A DNA stretch of 6,275 nt from Cellvibrionales bacterium UBA2618 (lineage in GTDB: Bacteria > Pseudomonadota > Gammaproteobacteria > Pseudomonadales > Porticoccaceae). Location of the stretch: assembly GCA_002339165.1 (NCBI GenBank), contig DDJS01000085.1:1-6275 (forward strand). The letters are read 5' to 3'. The first letter of the stretch is position 1; every line of letters begins with the position of its first letter. Made by a program: the position numbers and the translations under genes. Below, piece after piece: positions 1-6,258 of the stretch. Below the pieces are notes generated by a model. That model had not been told where the DNA came from. It saw only the letters and a list, made by a program, of their open reading frames with translations, and did no database searches.

Positions 1-369
1 TTACGATTTTTTACAGCGGCGCTGTTTTTAGTAGCGGCTAGCGCAACCGCCGCTCACGAGGGTGGTATCGTATTGATTACCTGCGGTGAGCGAGAAATGA
101 TACTCGACACGGATACGGCACGGCTAGATATTACCGAGTTTAGGGGTGGCACATGGTCCCGCGGGGTACGTTTTGAAAATGGCGTTTTGCGCATCAGCTT
201 TCAAGTAATTACGTCGAATTATATCGAGGGTTGGGGTATTGACCGAGAGACGCTGATGGCAGTGAGCCATTTGCAAGTGCTACAGCAACCCGACAAAGAA
301 CGCGTCGCTCCGGTGGTCACCAGCGCTCAATGCGTCAAGGAAGATCGAGAGCTGAATAATCAGATCTAG
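1..369 (+). CDS. Small exported protein of unknown family, 5' end cut off by the window
   Basis: Frame 1 is open from the first base, giving 122 visible residues before the TAG at 367-369. The first visible residues (LRFFTAALFLVAASATAA, then HE) read as the hydrophobic core and Ala-rich cleavage region of a Sec signal peptide. The start codon must therefore lie just left of the window; the internal TTG at 73 is not a credible start because it would discard the signal. The mature part is about 100 residues and acidic. It has only two cysteines, visible residue 28 (ITCGE) and one near the C-terminus (SAQCVK), which could form a disulfide in the periplasm. There is no lipobox and no further membrane segment. 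I do not recognise the family and assign no function. The stop codon falls in the first unit of a 14-bp tandem repeat. The reading as a real exported protein rests on the signal peptide. Confidence 0.72.
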   Translation, partial: LRFFTAALFLVAASATAAHEGGIVLITCGEREMILDTDTARLDITEFRGGTWSRGVRFENGVLRISFQVITSNYIEGWGIDRETLMAVSHLQVLQQPDKERVAPVVTSAQCVKEDRELNNQI

Positions 370-460
370 CGTTTAGAACTCAGTATCTAAAATAGGGCGT
401 TCAGAATAGGTTGTTGAGAATAGAGCGTATAAGATAGAGCGTGTAGGAAAGTGGGCGTCG
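363..460. repeat. Degenerate 14-bp tandem repeat, about seven units
   Basis: Reading in steps of 14 from 363 gives units at 363, 377, 391, 405, 419, 433 and 447. Examples are GATCTAGCGTTTAG, AATAGGGCGTTCAG, AATAGAGCGTATAA and GATAGAGCGTGTAG. By hand, units 391/405, 419/433 and 363/433 each match at 11 of 14 positions. The unit at 377 is poor (about half) and the one at 447 intermediate. An approximate consensus is RATAGRGCGTNTAG. The array begins over the stop codon of the upstream gene and continues into non-coding DNA. The period is not a multiple of three, so it is not a protein repeat. It could be an old minisatellite or clustered binding sites. The regular spacing is seen directly; any role is unknown. 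Confidence 0.6.
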
Positions 461-712
461 AAAACGGCGCACTATCAACGCGTTTAGTGACCATGTCTAT
501 TAGAGGCCCAGTCCATTTAATCGATTGACTCGCGCAGGCTAGACTTGTCGATCGCGACCGCCTTTGAGCCGATTCATTTCTGACTGGTGTATTTGCCAAC
601 ATGGCCTTGTCGAGGGGCGTGCACCGCAAGACCGCTGGCAACCTTTTTTGGATGTCAGCAACAGTATCGTATGCAACGCTTTAGAGACGTGCAAAAAAAT
701 CGAGTCGACAGT

Positions 713-718
713 TAAAAT
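713..718 (+). promoter_or_regulatory. Possible -10 box for the nuclease gene
   Basis: TAAAAT differs from the TATAAT consensus at one position and sits in a locally A+T-rich patch in the gap before the nuclease. The hexamer 17 nt upstream (TGCAAA) matches TTGACA at only three positions. Transcription from here would leave a leader of about 140 nt before the ATG at 864. This is a weak call based on eye matching alone. Confidence 0.2.
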
Positions 719-848
719 ACGCTTAGCGACGATGTGTTAAGGCGTTATGTTGGCCAGATGTGGCGCGGGCCTCTAACCGTTGTCGGTGTCAGCGCGAACG
801 GTGCCGATTAAATACCCTGCCGATAGGTATCCAAGACTACTCCCGACC

Positions 849-853
849 AAGGA
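849..853 (+). promoter_or_regulatory. Ribosome binding site supporting the nuclease start at 864
   Basis: AAGGA lies 10 nt before the ATG at 864. The spacing is slightly long but acceptable. Together with the signal peptide that begins at this ATG, it favours 864 over the in-frame TTG at 780. Confidence 0.45.
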
Positions 854-863
854 TTCAACCGAT

Positions 864-1742
864 ATGCGCCATGGCTGCTGGGTCTTTGTGTTTACGACAG
901 TCACCTTGTTGGCTACGCCAGTGGCGGAAGCCTGGTGGGCACAGCAGCATCGAGTGGTTGCCGCGATCGCCGAGGAGCATCTTAGTGATGAATCTCGTCA
1001 CGCCGTTGGCGTGTTGACAGAGGGCCGGGGTTTAGTCGATCTGGCCAACTGGGCTGATCAAATCAAATCTAAACCAGCGTGGCGACACACCAAGCCGTGG
1101 CACTACATCGAGATAGGCGATCAGCAACGCTTAGAGGCCATGGTTCGCGATTCTCGCGGGGATATATTGCGCGCGTTGAGTAGTAGCGAAATGCACTTGC
1201 GCGACGCGTCGCTCGACCGCCGAAGCCGCTGGCAGGCGCTGGCATTTACGGTACATTTTATCGCCGACCTTCATCAACCGCTGCACGTAGGCAATGGCAC
1301 CGATCGCGGGGGCAACCAAGTCTCGGTGATCTGGTTAGGCGACAGCCATCCGCCGCTAAAGACCAATTTACACCGCGTATGGGATGGTTTGTTGACCGCG
1401 AAAAAATTGTCTGTGGAGCACTATGCGCGGGATCTAAATCTCGTGACTTCAGAGCAGATCAGGGATTGGCAGTCTACGCCAATCGTCGAATGGGCAAGGG
1501 AATCCAAAGTTTTGCGCGCCCGCGCCTACGCGTTTGGCGTTGATTCTATCGACCGCTCGTTACGCAAAAAGCTGAGGTCCACTGTATTAGTGGATGTAGA
1601 GGGCCCGCCAATTTTGGGTCGCGACTACGCGGATCGTACCCGGCAACTGGCCGAGCAGCGGCTATTGATGGCCGGCGTGCGCCTCGCTGGGCAGCTGAAT
1701 GCTATCTTTGCATTGGATCGTTACGGTGACGCTGAGCCATAG
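864..1742 (+). CDS. Secreted S1/P1-family zinc nuclease
   Basis: This is a zinc-dependent phosphodiesterase of the S1/P1 nuclease family (PF02265), which cleaves single-stranded DNA and RNA, probably in the periplasm or outside the cell. The product is 292 residues. Residues 1-23 (MRHGCWVFVFTT... to VAEA) form a signal peptide. Cleavage exposes Trp24, which matters because in this family the mature N-terminal Trp ligates zinc. The other ligands can be matched to the family pattern: His29, Asp65 (WADQIK), His80 (PWHYIEI), His131 and Asp135 plus His141 (HFIADLHQPLHVG), then His170 and Asp174 (NLHRVWD). The set appears complete, so the enzyme should be active. ATG 864 was chosen because it gives a normal signal peptide and has AAGGA at 849-853. 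The frame stays open upstream to a TTG at 780, but that would add 28 unlikely residues. It converges on the minus-strand operon with a 16-nt gap. Confidence 0.95.
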   Translation: MRHGCWVFVFTTVTLLATPVAEAWWAQQHRVVAAIAEEHLSDESRHAVGVLTEGRGLVDLANWADQIKSKPAWRHTKPWHYIEIGDQQRLEAMVRDSRGDILRALSSSEMHLRDASLDRRSRWQALAFTVHFIADLHQPLHVGNGTDRGGNQVSVIWLGDSHPPLKTNLHRVWDGLLTAKKLSVEHYARDLNLVTSEQIRDWQSTPIVEWARESKVLRARAYAFGVDSIDRSLRKKLRSTVLVDVEGPPILGRDYADRTRQLAEQRLLMAGVRLAGQLNAIFALDRYGDAEP

Positions 1743-1758
1743 AGCTGATCTGAGGCTG

Positions 1759-2523
1759 TTATCCCTCGCTCCCTTTATTCGGTCGCTGTCTTTTACTATG
1801 ATGATGTAAGATATTTATTTCATAGGCGAGGCGCAGTATGGGTGTCTTCAGCGCTGACCACAGCGTTTTCGAACGCTGTCTGCGACCCGAGGCGTCAATG
1901 TCGCTGCCGGCGGTGGCTTCGGAGTGCCAAATTGGGCTTGGTTCAACGCCAAACACTAAGCCCTGGTACTCCCAGTAAAATTGCATATCGTCGTCGACTG
2001 GTCGGCCAAAGGTGGCACGTGCCTCGACCAGTTTGGCGGCGCCATGGCTGGACACTGCATAGCCTATGGCACCCGAGGGGAGTTTTTTGTATTCGCTGAG
2101 TTGGAAATTTTGGTTCAGTGGGCGCCAACTATGGGCTTTTTTGTTTTTTTGCGGATCGCACAGTTTTATAAGGTCCCAAGGGCTAGAGAGTTGTTCGATC
2201 GTCGTTAGCAGGCCGGGCAGGTGCTCGTGCAGTACCGCGTCGTCCTCTAAAACCAGCGCCACGTCAAGGTGGTCATCGACGATCCGTTGCCAACAGGCTC
2301 TATGGCTTAAATAGCAGCCGATTTCGCCATTTGAGAGCGCCCGTCGGTAGGTTTTTCTGTTCTTGTCTGGGCTGTATTCTAAGGTGCGCTGCGACGTTGT
2401 CAGAGCGCTGCCATCAACCGCCGAGATCCGCGTGAAGTTCAACCCCAAGCGTTGCAGATGAGCCGACATGTTCGCCAACCGACCGGCCGATCGGTCGAGA
2501 TTGATAACAAAAACATGCATCAT
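1759..2523 (-). CDS. Family 25 glycosyltransferase (LPS/surface glycan type)
   Basis: This 254-residue protein belongs to glycosyltransferase family 25 (PF01755), which includes the Lgt/Lpt-type galactosyltransferases of lipooligosaccharide synthesis. They transfer a sugar from a nucleotide-sugar donor at the cytoplasmic face of the inner membrane. Family hallmarks appear in order: the N-terminal strand VFVINLDRSAGR (residues 4-15), LSNGEIGCYLSH (63-74), the acidic metal-binding motif LVLEDDA (90-96), GAIGYAVS (151-158) and PVDDDM (175-180). There is no signal peptide or membrane segment; the C-terminal tail is basic and may touch the membrane. The length is normal for the family. The start ATG (2523-2521) overlaps the TGA of the upstream gene in an ATGA junction, so translation is probably coupled; a second ATG follows at once. 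The donor and acceptor sugars cannot be read from the sequence. No other sugar genes are visible in the window. Confidence 0.93.
   Translation of the reverse strand: MMHVFVINLDRSAGRLANMSAHLQRLGLNFTRISAVDGSALTTSQRTLEYSPDKNRKTYRRALSNGEIGCYLSHRACWQRIVDDHLDVALVLEDDAVLHEHLPGLLTTIEQLSSPWDLIKLCDPQKNKKAHSWRPLNQNFQLSEYKKLPSGAIGYAVSSHGAAKLVEARATFGRPVDDDMQFYWEYQGLVFGVEPSPIWHSEATAGSDIDASGRRQRSKTLWSALKTPILRLAYEINILHHHSKRQRPNKGSEG
2520..2523 (-). promoter_or_regulatory. ATGA stop/start overlap coupling the two operon genes
   Basis: On the minus strand the TGA of the transferase gene (2522-2520) shares bases with the ATG of the glycosyltransferase gene (2523-2521). Four-base ATGA junctions are typical of termination-reinitiation coupling. 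The sequence before it (GCGGAAAA) is only a weak Shine-Dalgarno match, which fits reliance on coupling. The overlap is seen directly; the coupling is inferred. Confidence 0.8.
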
Positions 2524-4583
2524 TTTTCCGCTTGCCGTGGTTGATTTAATTGATAGCGAGTCAGCCAGTCGAGTATCTGAGGGTAGGTCGCCGCCTGACG
2601 CAGTCTCGCCGATGTCGACTGTGCCGTCTGATCGGTTATGTCGAAATTTCCGTTAATTATGCTGCCGTGGGGGGTGCCGGTGTCGAGTTTGCCATAGGCG
2701 GCGTTAGCGACCACTAGATAGTTGTCATTATAGGCAAAATTATGCACTGAATCTGGGGTGGTTGGCTGCAATAAATTGCGTCCTAGATCGGGGTATCGGG
2801 CCTCGGATAGCGCCAGATTATAGAGGGTTGGCATAATGTCTTTGTGCGAACTGATGGAGTGACTGTCGACGTGGATGCCGGCTGCATAGGGCTGTGGGAT
2901 ATACAGGTAAAAGGGCACGCTCTTTTGATGGAGCTGTTCGCTAGGTGCGTAACGCATGCCGCGTATGGCATGATCGCCAGTGGCCGCGATCAGGGTATTA
3001 TGGCCTAAGTCACTCGCTTTGATACGGGAGATAAATTGGCCCAGTTGGTCGTTGGTGTACCTGTAGGTATGCAGGGACTCTAGCGGTAAACCGTCCATCC
3101 TGTCGAGTAGACTAGCGGCAAAATTGCCATCGAAAGCGGTAGATTGTTCGAGCCATGGCATTTTGTAGGGCGGGTGATTAACGATTGTTAAAGTGGCAAT
3201 AAATAACGGCTTTTCACCACTTTTGTGCGCGTTAAGTAGCTCACTCGCAATCTTAAATAGATAGTGATCGTCGCCCCCCCAAACTGATGTTTGCATGTCT
3301 GGGTAGCGTCGGTGCAATTGGTGGGCGCCGATAAACTCGTCAAAGCCCTGAGCCTTAAAATAACTGGCACGGTTCATTAATCCCTCGAATCCACTGAACA
3401 AAAACACTGTTTTGTAGCCGGCGGCTTTAAATATTCTGGCGGCTGAGGTTTTAAGTTCTACTCGTTGGTGAATGCTGCGGCTGATATTGCTGTAGCGAGA
3501 ATTTAATAACAAGCTGACTAACGATTGTTGCGTACCATTGGAGGCGGGTAAAAAATGTTTAAAATAGACGTCCTCGGCGAGGTGCTGCTGGAGGGCTCCG
3601 GCGAGGTGATTGCCGGGGTTAAAGCGCTCCAGCAAAAGCGCTTGGCCCATACCCTCGAGCACGTTTAAGACCACGTGGGGCGGTTTTTTTTCGAGTAATG
3701 GCGACCGTTTTGTAGTGGTAAAAAACTGCTCGAAAAGCTTACTATCAGTCGGTTTTCGGCCATAAAAACGCGTATATAGTTGGCGTCCCACCGCGTCGTC
3801 AGCAACCGGTTGATTTTGCGATTTCTGAAAATTCCGGTGGCCATAATAGAGCGCGATAATTCCATTAGGCACCAAATTATTGATCTGGCTGTGAGCCGAT
3901 ATCGCGAGGTGTCTGTAGGATAGTGGAAACGTCGAAACCGTGCCGCGGGCGAGTACGGCTATTGCCAGCAGCGACACGATCAATAGATAAATAAAGCCCC
4001 GAGTTGTCAACGCGGTAGCGCTGACTCTCTCAATGATGTGCTGGTTAAACGTGTTGTACACAAAGAAACATGCAGCCAATAGTGCCGCGGTCGCCAGTAG
4101 CGTCGGGTAGACGTTATGGACCCCGGTGATACTTTTATAAGCAGCCTCAAAACCGTATTCCATTCCTTCAAACACAAAGCTATCCAAGGGCCCGCCAAAA
4201 AAGCCCATATAGCCAAAATTGGTGGCAGATAGGATGATTGTCAAACAGATTAAAAGGTAGCCGAGCAGGCGACTAAAGGCCCAGGCAAGCTCGCTTGGGC
4301 GATGGCCGGGTAACGCCAATGCGGCCAGACTGCACAGCACACCCAAGAGTAAAATGCGAAGCGCTACGGCAACGTCAAAGCGTAGACCAAGCCACAGTGC
4401 CAACCACAGATCGACGGTTGGAACGTCGCCATTTAAGGGGCCATAGACCCAGAGCGCGGCAAGTCTGGCGAGAAAAAATAGCACGGCACAGCCAATGCTC
4501 AAACCCAGGGTATGCAATACTACTCGAAGATAGATTCGGCGTTTTTGAAAGCTACTGTCGATGGAGGTGACGGCGTGCTGCAT
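2520..4583 (-). CDS. Membrane-anchored LTA synthase/MdoB-like sulfatase-fold transferase
   Basis: This inner-membrane enzyme of the alkaline phosphatase superfamily (sulfatase domain, PF00884) has the LtaS/MdoB architecture. Known members move phosphoglycerol or a similar group from a phospholipid to a glycan or lipid outside the membrane. The product is 687 residues from ATG 4583; an in-frame TTG two codons upstream (4589) is a less likely start. Five hydrophobic segments lie near residues 21-46, 72-91, 99-120, 160-176 and 195-213. A linker follows, then the extracytoplasmic catalytic domain from about residue 300. The domain shows the expected centre: Glu310 (NVLEGMG), nucleophile candidate Thr351 (ASNGTQQS), Arg405 (GLMNRASYF), His470 (IVNHPPY) and Asp537-His538 (ATGDHA). 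It heads the operon with the glycosyltransferase. Gram-negatives lack lipoteichoic acid, so the acceptor is more likely an osmoregulated periplasmic glucan or another surface glycan. No clear Shine-Dalgarno is seen. Phosphoethanolamine transfer or hydrolysis is an alternative. Confidence 0.92.
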   Translation of the reverse strand: MQHAVTSIDSSFQKRRIYLRVVLHTLGLSIGCAVLFFLARLAALWVYGPLNGDVPTVDLWLALWLGLRFDVAVALRILLLGVLCSLAALALPGHRPSELAWAFSRLLGYLLICLTIILSATNFGYMGFFGGPLDSFVFEGMEYGFEAAYKSITGVHNVYPTLLATAALLAACFFVYNTFNQHIIERVSATALTTRGFIYLLIVSLLAIAVLARGTVSTFPLSYRHLAISAHSQINNLVPNGIIALYYGHRNFQKSQNQPVADDAVGRQLYTRFYGRKPTDSKLFEQFFTTTKRSPLLEKKPPHVVLNVLEGMGQALLLERFNPGNHLAGALQQHLAEDVYFKHFLPASNGTQQSLVSLLLNSRYSNISRSIHQRVELKTSAARIFKAAGYKTVFLFSGFEGLMNRASYFKAQGFDEFIGAHQLHRRYPDMQTSVWGGDDHYLFKIASELLNAHKSGEKPLFIATLTIVNHPPYKMPWLEQSTAFDGNFAASLLDRMDGLPLESLHTYRYTNDQLGQFISRIKASDLGHNTLIAATGDHAIRGMRYAPSEQLHQKSVPFYLYIPQPYAAGIHVDSHSISSHKDIMPTLYNLALSEARYPDLGRNLLQPTTPDSVHNFAYNDNYLVVANAAYGKLDTGTPHGSIINGNFDITDQTAQSTSARLRQAATYPQILDWLTRYQLNQPRQAEK

Positions 4584-4610
4584 ATTCAATCGGCTATTGT
4601 TATTGGATTG

Positions 4611-4626
4611 GTCTGTTTAAACGGAC
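4611..4626. promoter_or_regulatory. 16-bp near-palindrome upstream of the transferase operon, possible operator
   Basis: GTCTGTTTAAACGGAC is self-complementary apart from one G/T mismatched pair, and it centres on a perfect GTTTAAAC core. It ends 27 nt before the ATG at 4583. It is too short in loop for a good RNA hairpin, so a dimeric repressor or activator site is the more natural reading. No known regulator is recognised. Confidence 0.35.
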
Positions 4627-4871
4627 TGTGTTTGTATCATTGTGTATAAATCATTGCATGCAGGCTATTGTATGCGCTCAAACGGCGATTATTTTATTTG
4701 CTATGGTCTGCACTGGTGTCAGCGCGCCTCAACTATTCGTTGCTCATCTGTCTCGCGCACTTCGTTGCCGCTTAAATACACCCCTGATACGGTCCACAGA
4801 GCACGCTACCGGCGGTGACAATGATAGCAAAGATTGCTCGGCTGTACGATTTATGGCGTGTTGGTTCGATT

Positions 4872-4891
4872 GCAAAGATAGTCTACTTTGC
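4872..4891 (-). terminator. Hairpin downstream of the lipase gene, weak terminator candidate
   Basis: GCAAAG and CTTTGC form a 6-bp stem. TAG/CTA can add three more pairs across one bulged base. It starts 26 nt after the lipase stop codon on the minus strand, where a terminator would be expected. No T-run follows, so it does not fit an intrinsic terminator; it might protect the 3' end or be chance. Confidence 0.25.
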
Positions 4892-4917
4892 GCATGCTCT
4901 ATTACCCACTGGCTCGA

Positions 4918-5673
4918 TCAATGTGCGGCGGGCGCAGCGGCACTGTCGATAGGTGACTCATGGTTAGGGGGGTGTTCGAAGAGACCGTTTTTTAGATAGT
5001 AGAGCACCTGTGAAATGACCTCTTGGTTTTGCATCATTAACGGATGGTTTACGGCAAGCACGATATGGTCATTCATTCCCTCGAGTTTAGTCCGTTGAAC
5101 GCCGACCTTGCCGTCATCGTCCCCCGGAATTAACAACGACAAAATCCAGTTTACAGACCTGTTTCCGGCGATAATACCTAGGTTAAAATTGGCCTTGCCA
5201 AGACGCATGGGAACGCTCGAGGGTGCCGTGCCCAATTGGGTTCCAGCGTCGCCATTTAACATATAAAAGCCTGGCATAGACTGCAGTTTGTCGACCACCT
5301 CACTGCCTTGATTAGGTGGGCCAAGCATCACCACATAGCGCAAATTGGGTATTTTTCGGGTCGCAGTGTACTGGCGCACGAGTATGCCACCGAGCGAATG
5401 GGTGACAAAACTAATCGGCGTTGCACTGCCGCAGACCTCGAGCGCCGGCTTGATCGCTTTGTCGGCCAAAACTTCAATACTGTGCTGCCTGGACGGATAG
5501 CCAAGATTAACGGTCTTGTAACCCGCGCCCACTAAACCATCTTCGAGCACTGTCATCGAGTTGGCTGTCCTTGCTAAGCCATGCAACAAAATGACACAGG
5601 ATGTGTGGGCCGATGCGCTCAGCATGGCGAGCGTGACTAAGATAGGCAGATTGCGCCAAAAAACACCCGGCAA
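4918..5673 (-). CDS. Exported alpha/beta-hydrolase, EstA-like lipase/esterase
   Basis: This is a predicted periplasmic or secreted serine hydrolase acting on ester bonds of lipids, related to the EstA/triacylglycerol lipase group. From TTG 5673 the product is 251 residues. Residues 1-22 (PGVFWRNLPILVTLAML then SASA) form a signal peptide. The first strand and oxyanion loop follow (CVILLHGLART, His31-Gly32). The nucleophile elbow is THSLGG with Ser93, the acid is Asp187 in GDDDGKV, and the base is His210 in AVNHPLMM, so the catalytic triad is complete. GPPNQGSEVVDKL is a typical motif after the elbow. The start is uncertain. No ATG gives a sensible signal peptide, the TTG has no clear ribosome binding site, and the frame stays open upstream to ATG 5787 and TTG 5937. 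The upstream stretch is Arg/Cys-rich and looks non-coding. The substrate cannot be read from sequence. Confidence 0.88.
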   Translation of the reverse strand: MPGVFWRNLPILVTLAMLSASAHTSCVILLHGLARTANSMTVLEDGLVGAGYKTVNLGYPSRQHSIEVLADKAIKPALEVCGSATPISFVTHSLGGILVRQYTATRKIPNLRYVVMLGPPNQGSEVVDKLQSMPGFYMLNGDAGTQLGTAPSSVPMRLGKANFNLGIIAGNRSVNWILSLLIPGDDDGKVGVQRTKLEGMNDHIVLAVNHPLMMQNQEVISQVLYYLKNGLFEHPPNHESPIDSAAAPAAH

Positions 5674-6159
5674 ACTCGGGCGAGCAGCGCGGTATGCGCA
5701 ATTGTCCGATAAACATCCTGCGCTGCGGCCACTTTGAAACGATCGGTATAAGGCCCGAGGAAATCGCGACAATGCACCCAGCGCCATTGGTATTTTAGCG
5801 GAGCGACAAAGCCGATTTGCTCTTAGCTGGCGCGCAAAACAGCCACCAAGCGCACCGCATCGCGCCGTTACTTTGTCGATAACGCCGCCGCTAGCGAACA
5901 CAACAGTCCCAGCCGCCGTGCAAGGCAGTGACGCCAATGATCCGATTCGCGCCGTTTACCGCGGGCAATAAACGCGTTTTATTGGTCGCTCTTTGACTCG
6001 CAGCCATGGAGTTACTCATCTTGGTAATTATGTGAATAGGCATAGAGCGCGTCAGATAGATCGCCGCACTCAAAGGGTCGAGTGAATCTAAGGGGTTTTG
6101 CTAACTGAGTCTAGCGCCTAAAAGAGGTCATTGTTGAGTTTGGCTAAATAATTTAAAAA
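5674..6159. other. Region upstream of the lipase gene without a recognised gene
   Basis: The lipase frame remains open on the minus strand to 5937, but the encoded residues resemble no domain. A separate minus-strand frame from TTG 6073 to 5891 (60 codons) and a 69-codon frame from ATG 5716, which overlaps the lipase start in another frame, are also unrecognised. On the plus strand a 19-codon frame runs from ATG 5937 to TGA 5996. Apart from a possible lipase promoter, I see nothing that can be supported. Confidence 0.45.
5745..5772 (-). promoter_or_regulatory. Possible sigma-70 promoter for the lipase gene
   Basis: On the minus strand TTGTCG (5772-5767) and TATACC (5750-5745) each match four of six consensus bases, with a 16-nt spacer. 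Transcription would start near 5738, about 65 nt before the TTG start at 5673. If real, it rules out the ATG at 5787. This is an eye match only. Confidence 0.22.
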
Positions 6160-6258
6160 ATGTCGACTGCGTCACAATTCAGCATGCGAGGAGTTGCAAT
6201 GCCGTCCAAGCAACGGTTAGCGTTTATAGTCTGCGTAGATTGCAGTATGCATAGTTAA
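6160..6258 (+). CDS. Short ORF with a good ribosome binding site, possible small or leader peptide
   Basis: The frame runs from ATG 6160 to TAA 6256-6258 (32 residues). An internal ATG at 6199 gives a 19-residue product, beginning MPSKQRLAF and containing two cysteines (VCVDC). GAGGAG at 6188-6193 sits 5 nt before the ATG at 6199, an almost ideal Shine-Dalgarno, so the shorter form is the better candidate. An A+T-rich stretch at 6131-6159 (TTGTTG, then TAAAAA 17 nt later) could be its promoter. The product matches nothing I know. It might be a leader peptide for a gene beyond the window, a small protein, or chance. Whether it is expressed is unknown. Confidence 0.3.
   Translation: MSTASQFSMRGVAMPSKQRLAFIVCVDCSMHS

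Larger units (their letters stand above)
461..863. other. Non-coding stretch ahead of the nuclease gene
   Basis: No convincing gene was found here on either strand. The longest minus-strand frame (641 down to 387) starts at TTG, runs through the tandem repeat and resembles nothing known. On the plus strand only very short frames occur, such as one of 27 codons from ATG 601 to TAG 684. The second half probably carries the nuclease promoter. TAAAAT at 713-718 matches a sigma-70 -10 box at five of six positions, but the corresponding -35 region (around 690-695) is poor. No hairpin followed by a T-run was seen to end the upstream gene. The similar segments near 677-690 and 721-735 (ACGCTTTAGAGACG, then ACGCTTAGCGACG) may be a short direct repeat or chance. 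Confidence 0.5.
4584..4917. other. Intergenic region between lipase and transferase operon
   Basis: This gap of 334 nt lies upstream of the transferase operon and downstream of the lipase gene. It holds the 16-bp near-palindrome at 4611-4626 and a hairpin at 4872-4891. The plus strand has an open frame from GTG 4628 or ATG 4658 to 4999, which is probably spurious (see findings). TACAAT near 4669-4674 on the minus strand resembles a -10 box but has no credible -35 partner. Nothing else was recognised. Confidence 0.45.

Noticed and set aside
387..641. Minus-strand frame of 84 codons
   Set aside because: It has a TTG start and no ribosome binding site, runs through the degenerate tandem repeat, and its residues resemble no protein family.
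735..760. Possible integron attC-like end (GTTAAGGCGTTATG)
   Set aside because: It resembles the right-hand end of some integron repeats, but no complementary left-hand core or long imperfect palindrome lies upstream, and no integrase or cassette structure is seen.
785..796. 12-bp direct repeat GGTGTCAGCGCG shared with 4715-4726
   Set aside because: About one 12-bp match is expected by chance in a window of this length, and the flanks do not match.
780..863. Upstream TTG start extending the nuclease by 28 residues
   Set aside because: The extension would bury the signal peptide behind a polar stretch, while ATG 864 has AAGGA upstream and gives a normal signal.
2480..2497. Inverted repeat CGACCG/CGGTCG early in the glycosyltransferase gene
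   Set aside because: It lies in codons for the conserved NLDRSAGR segment, so it is most simply explained by coding constraint and G+C-rich codons; an mRNA hairpin role is unsupported.
5507..5716. Minus-strand frame from ATG 5716 overlapping the lipase start, considered as a frameshifted N-terminus
   Set aside because: Its residues do not form a signal peptide and the lipase frame itself already encodes a complete one, so no frameshift is needed.
6093..6106. CTAAGGGGTTTTGC resembling a phage-type terminator
   Set aside because: The similarity is only to the GGGGTTTT tail; there is no preceding stem of useful length.
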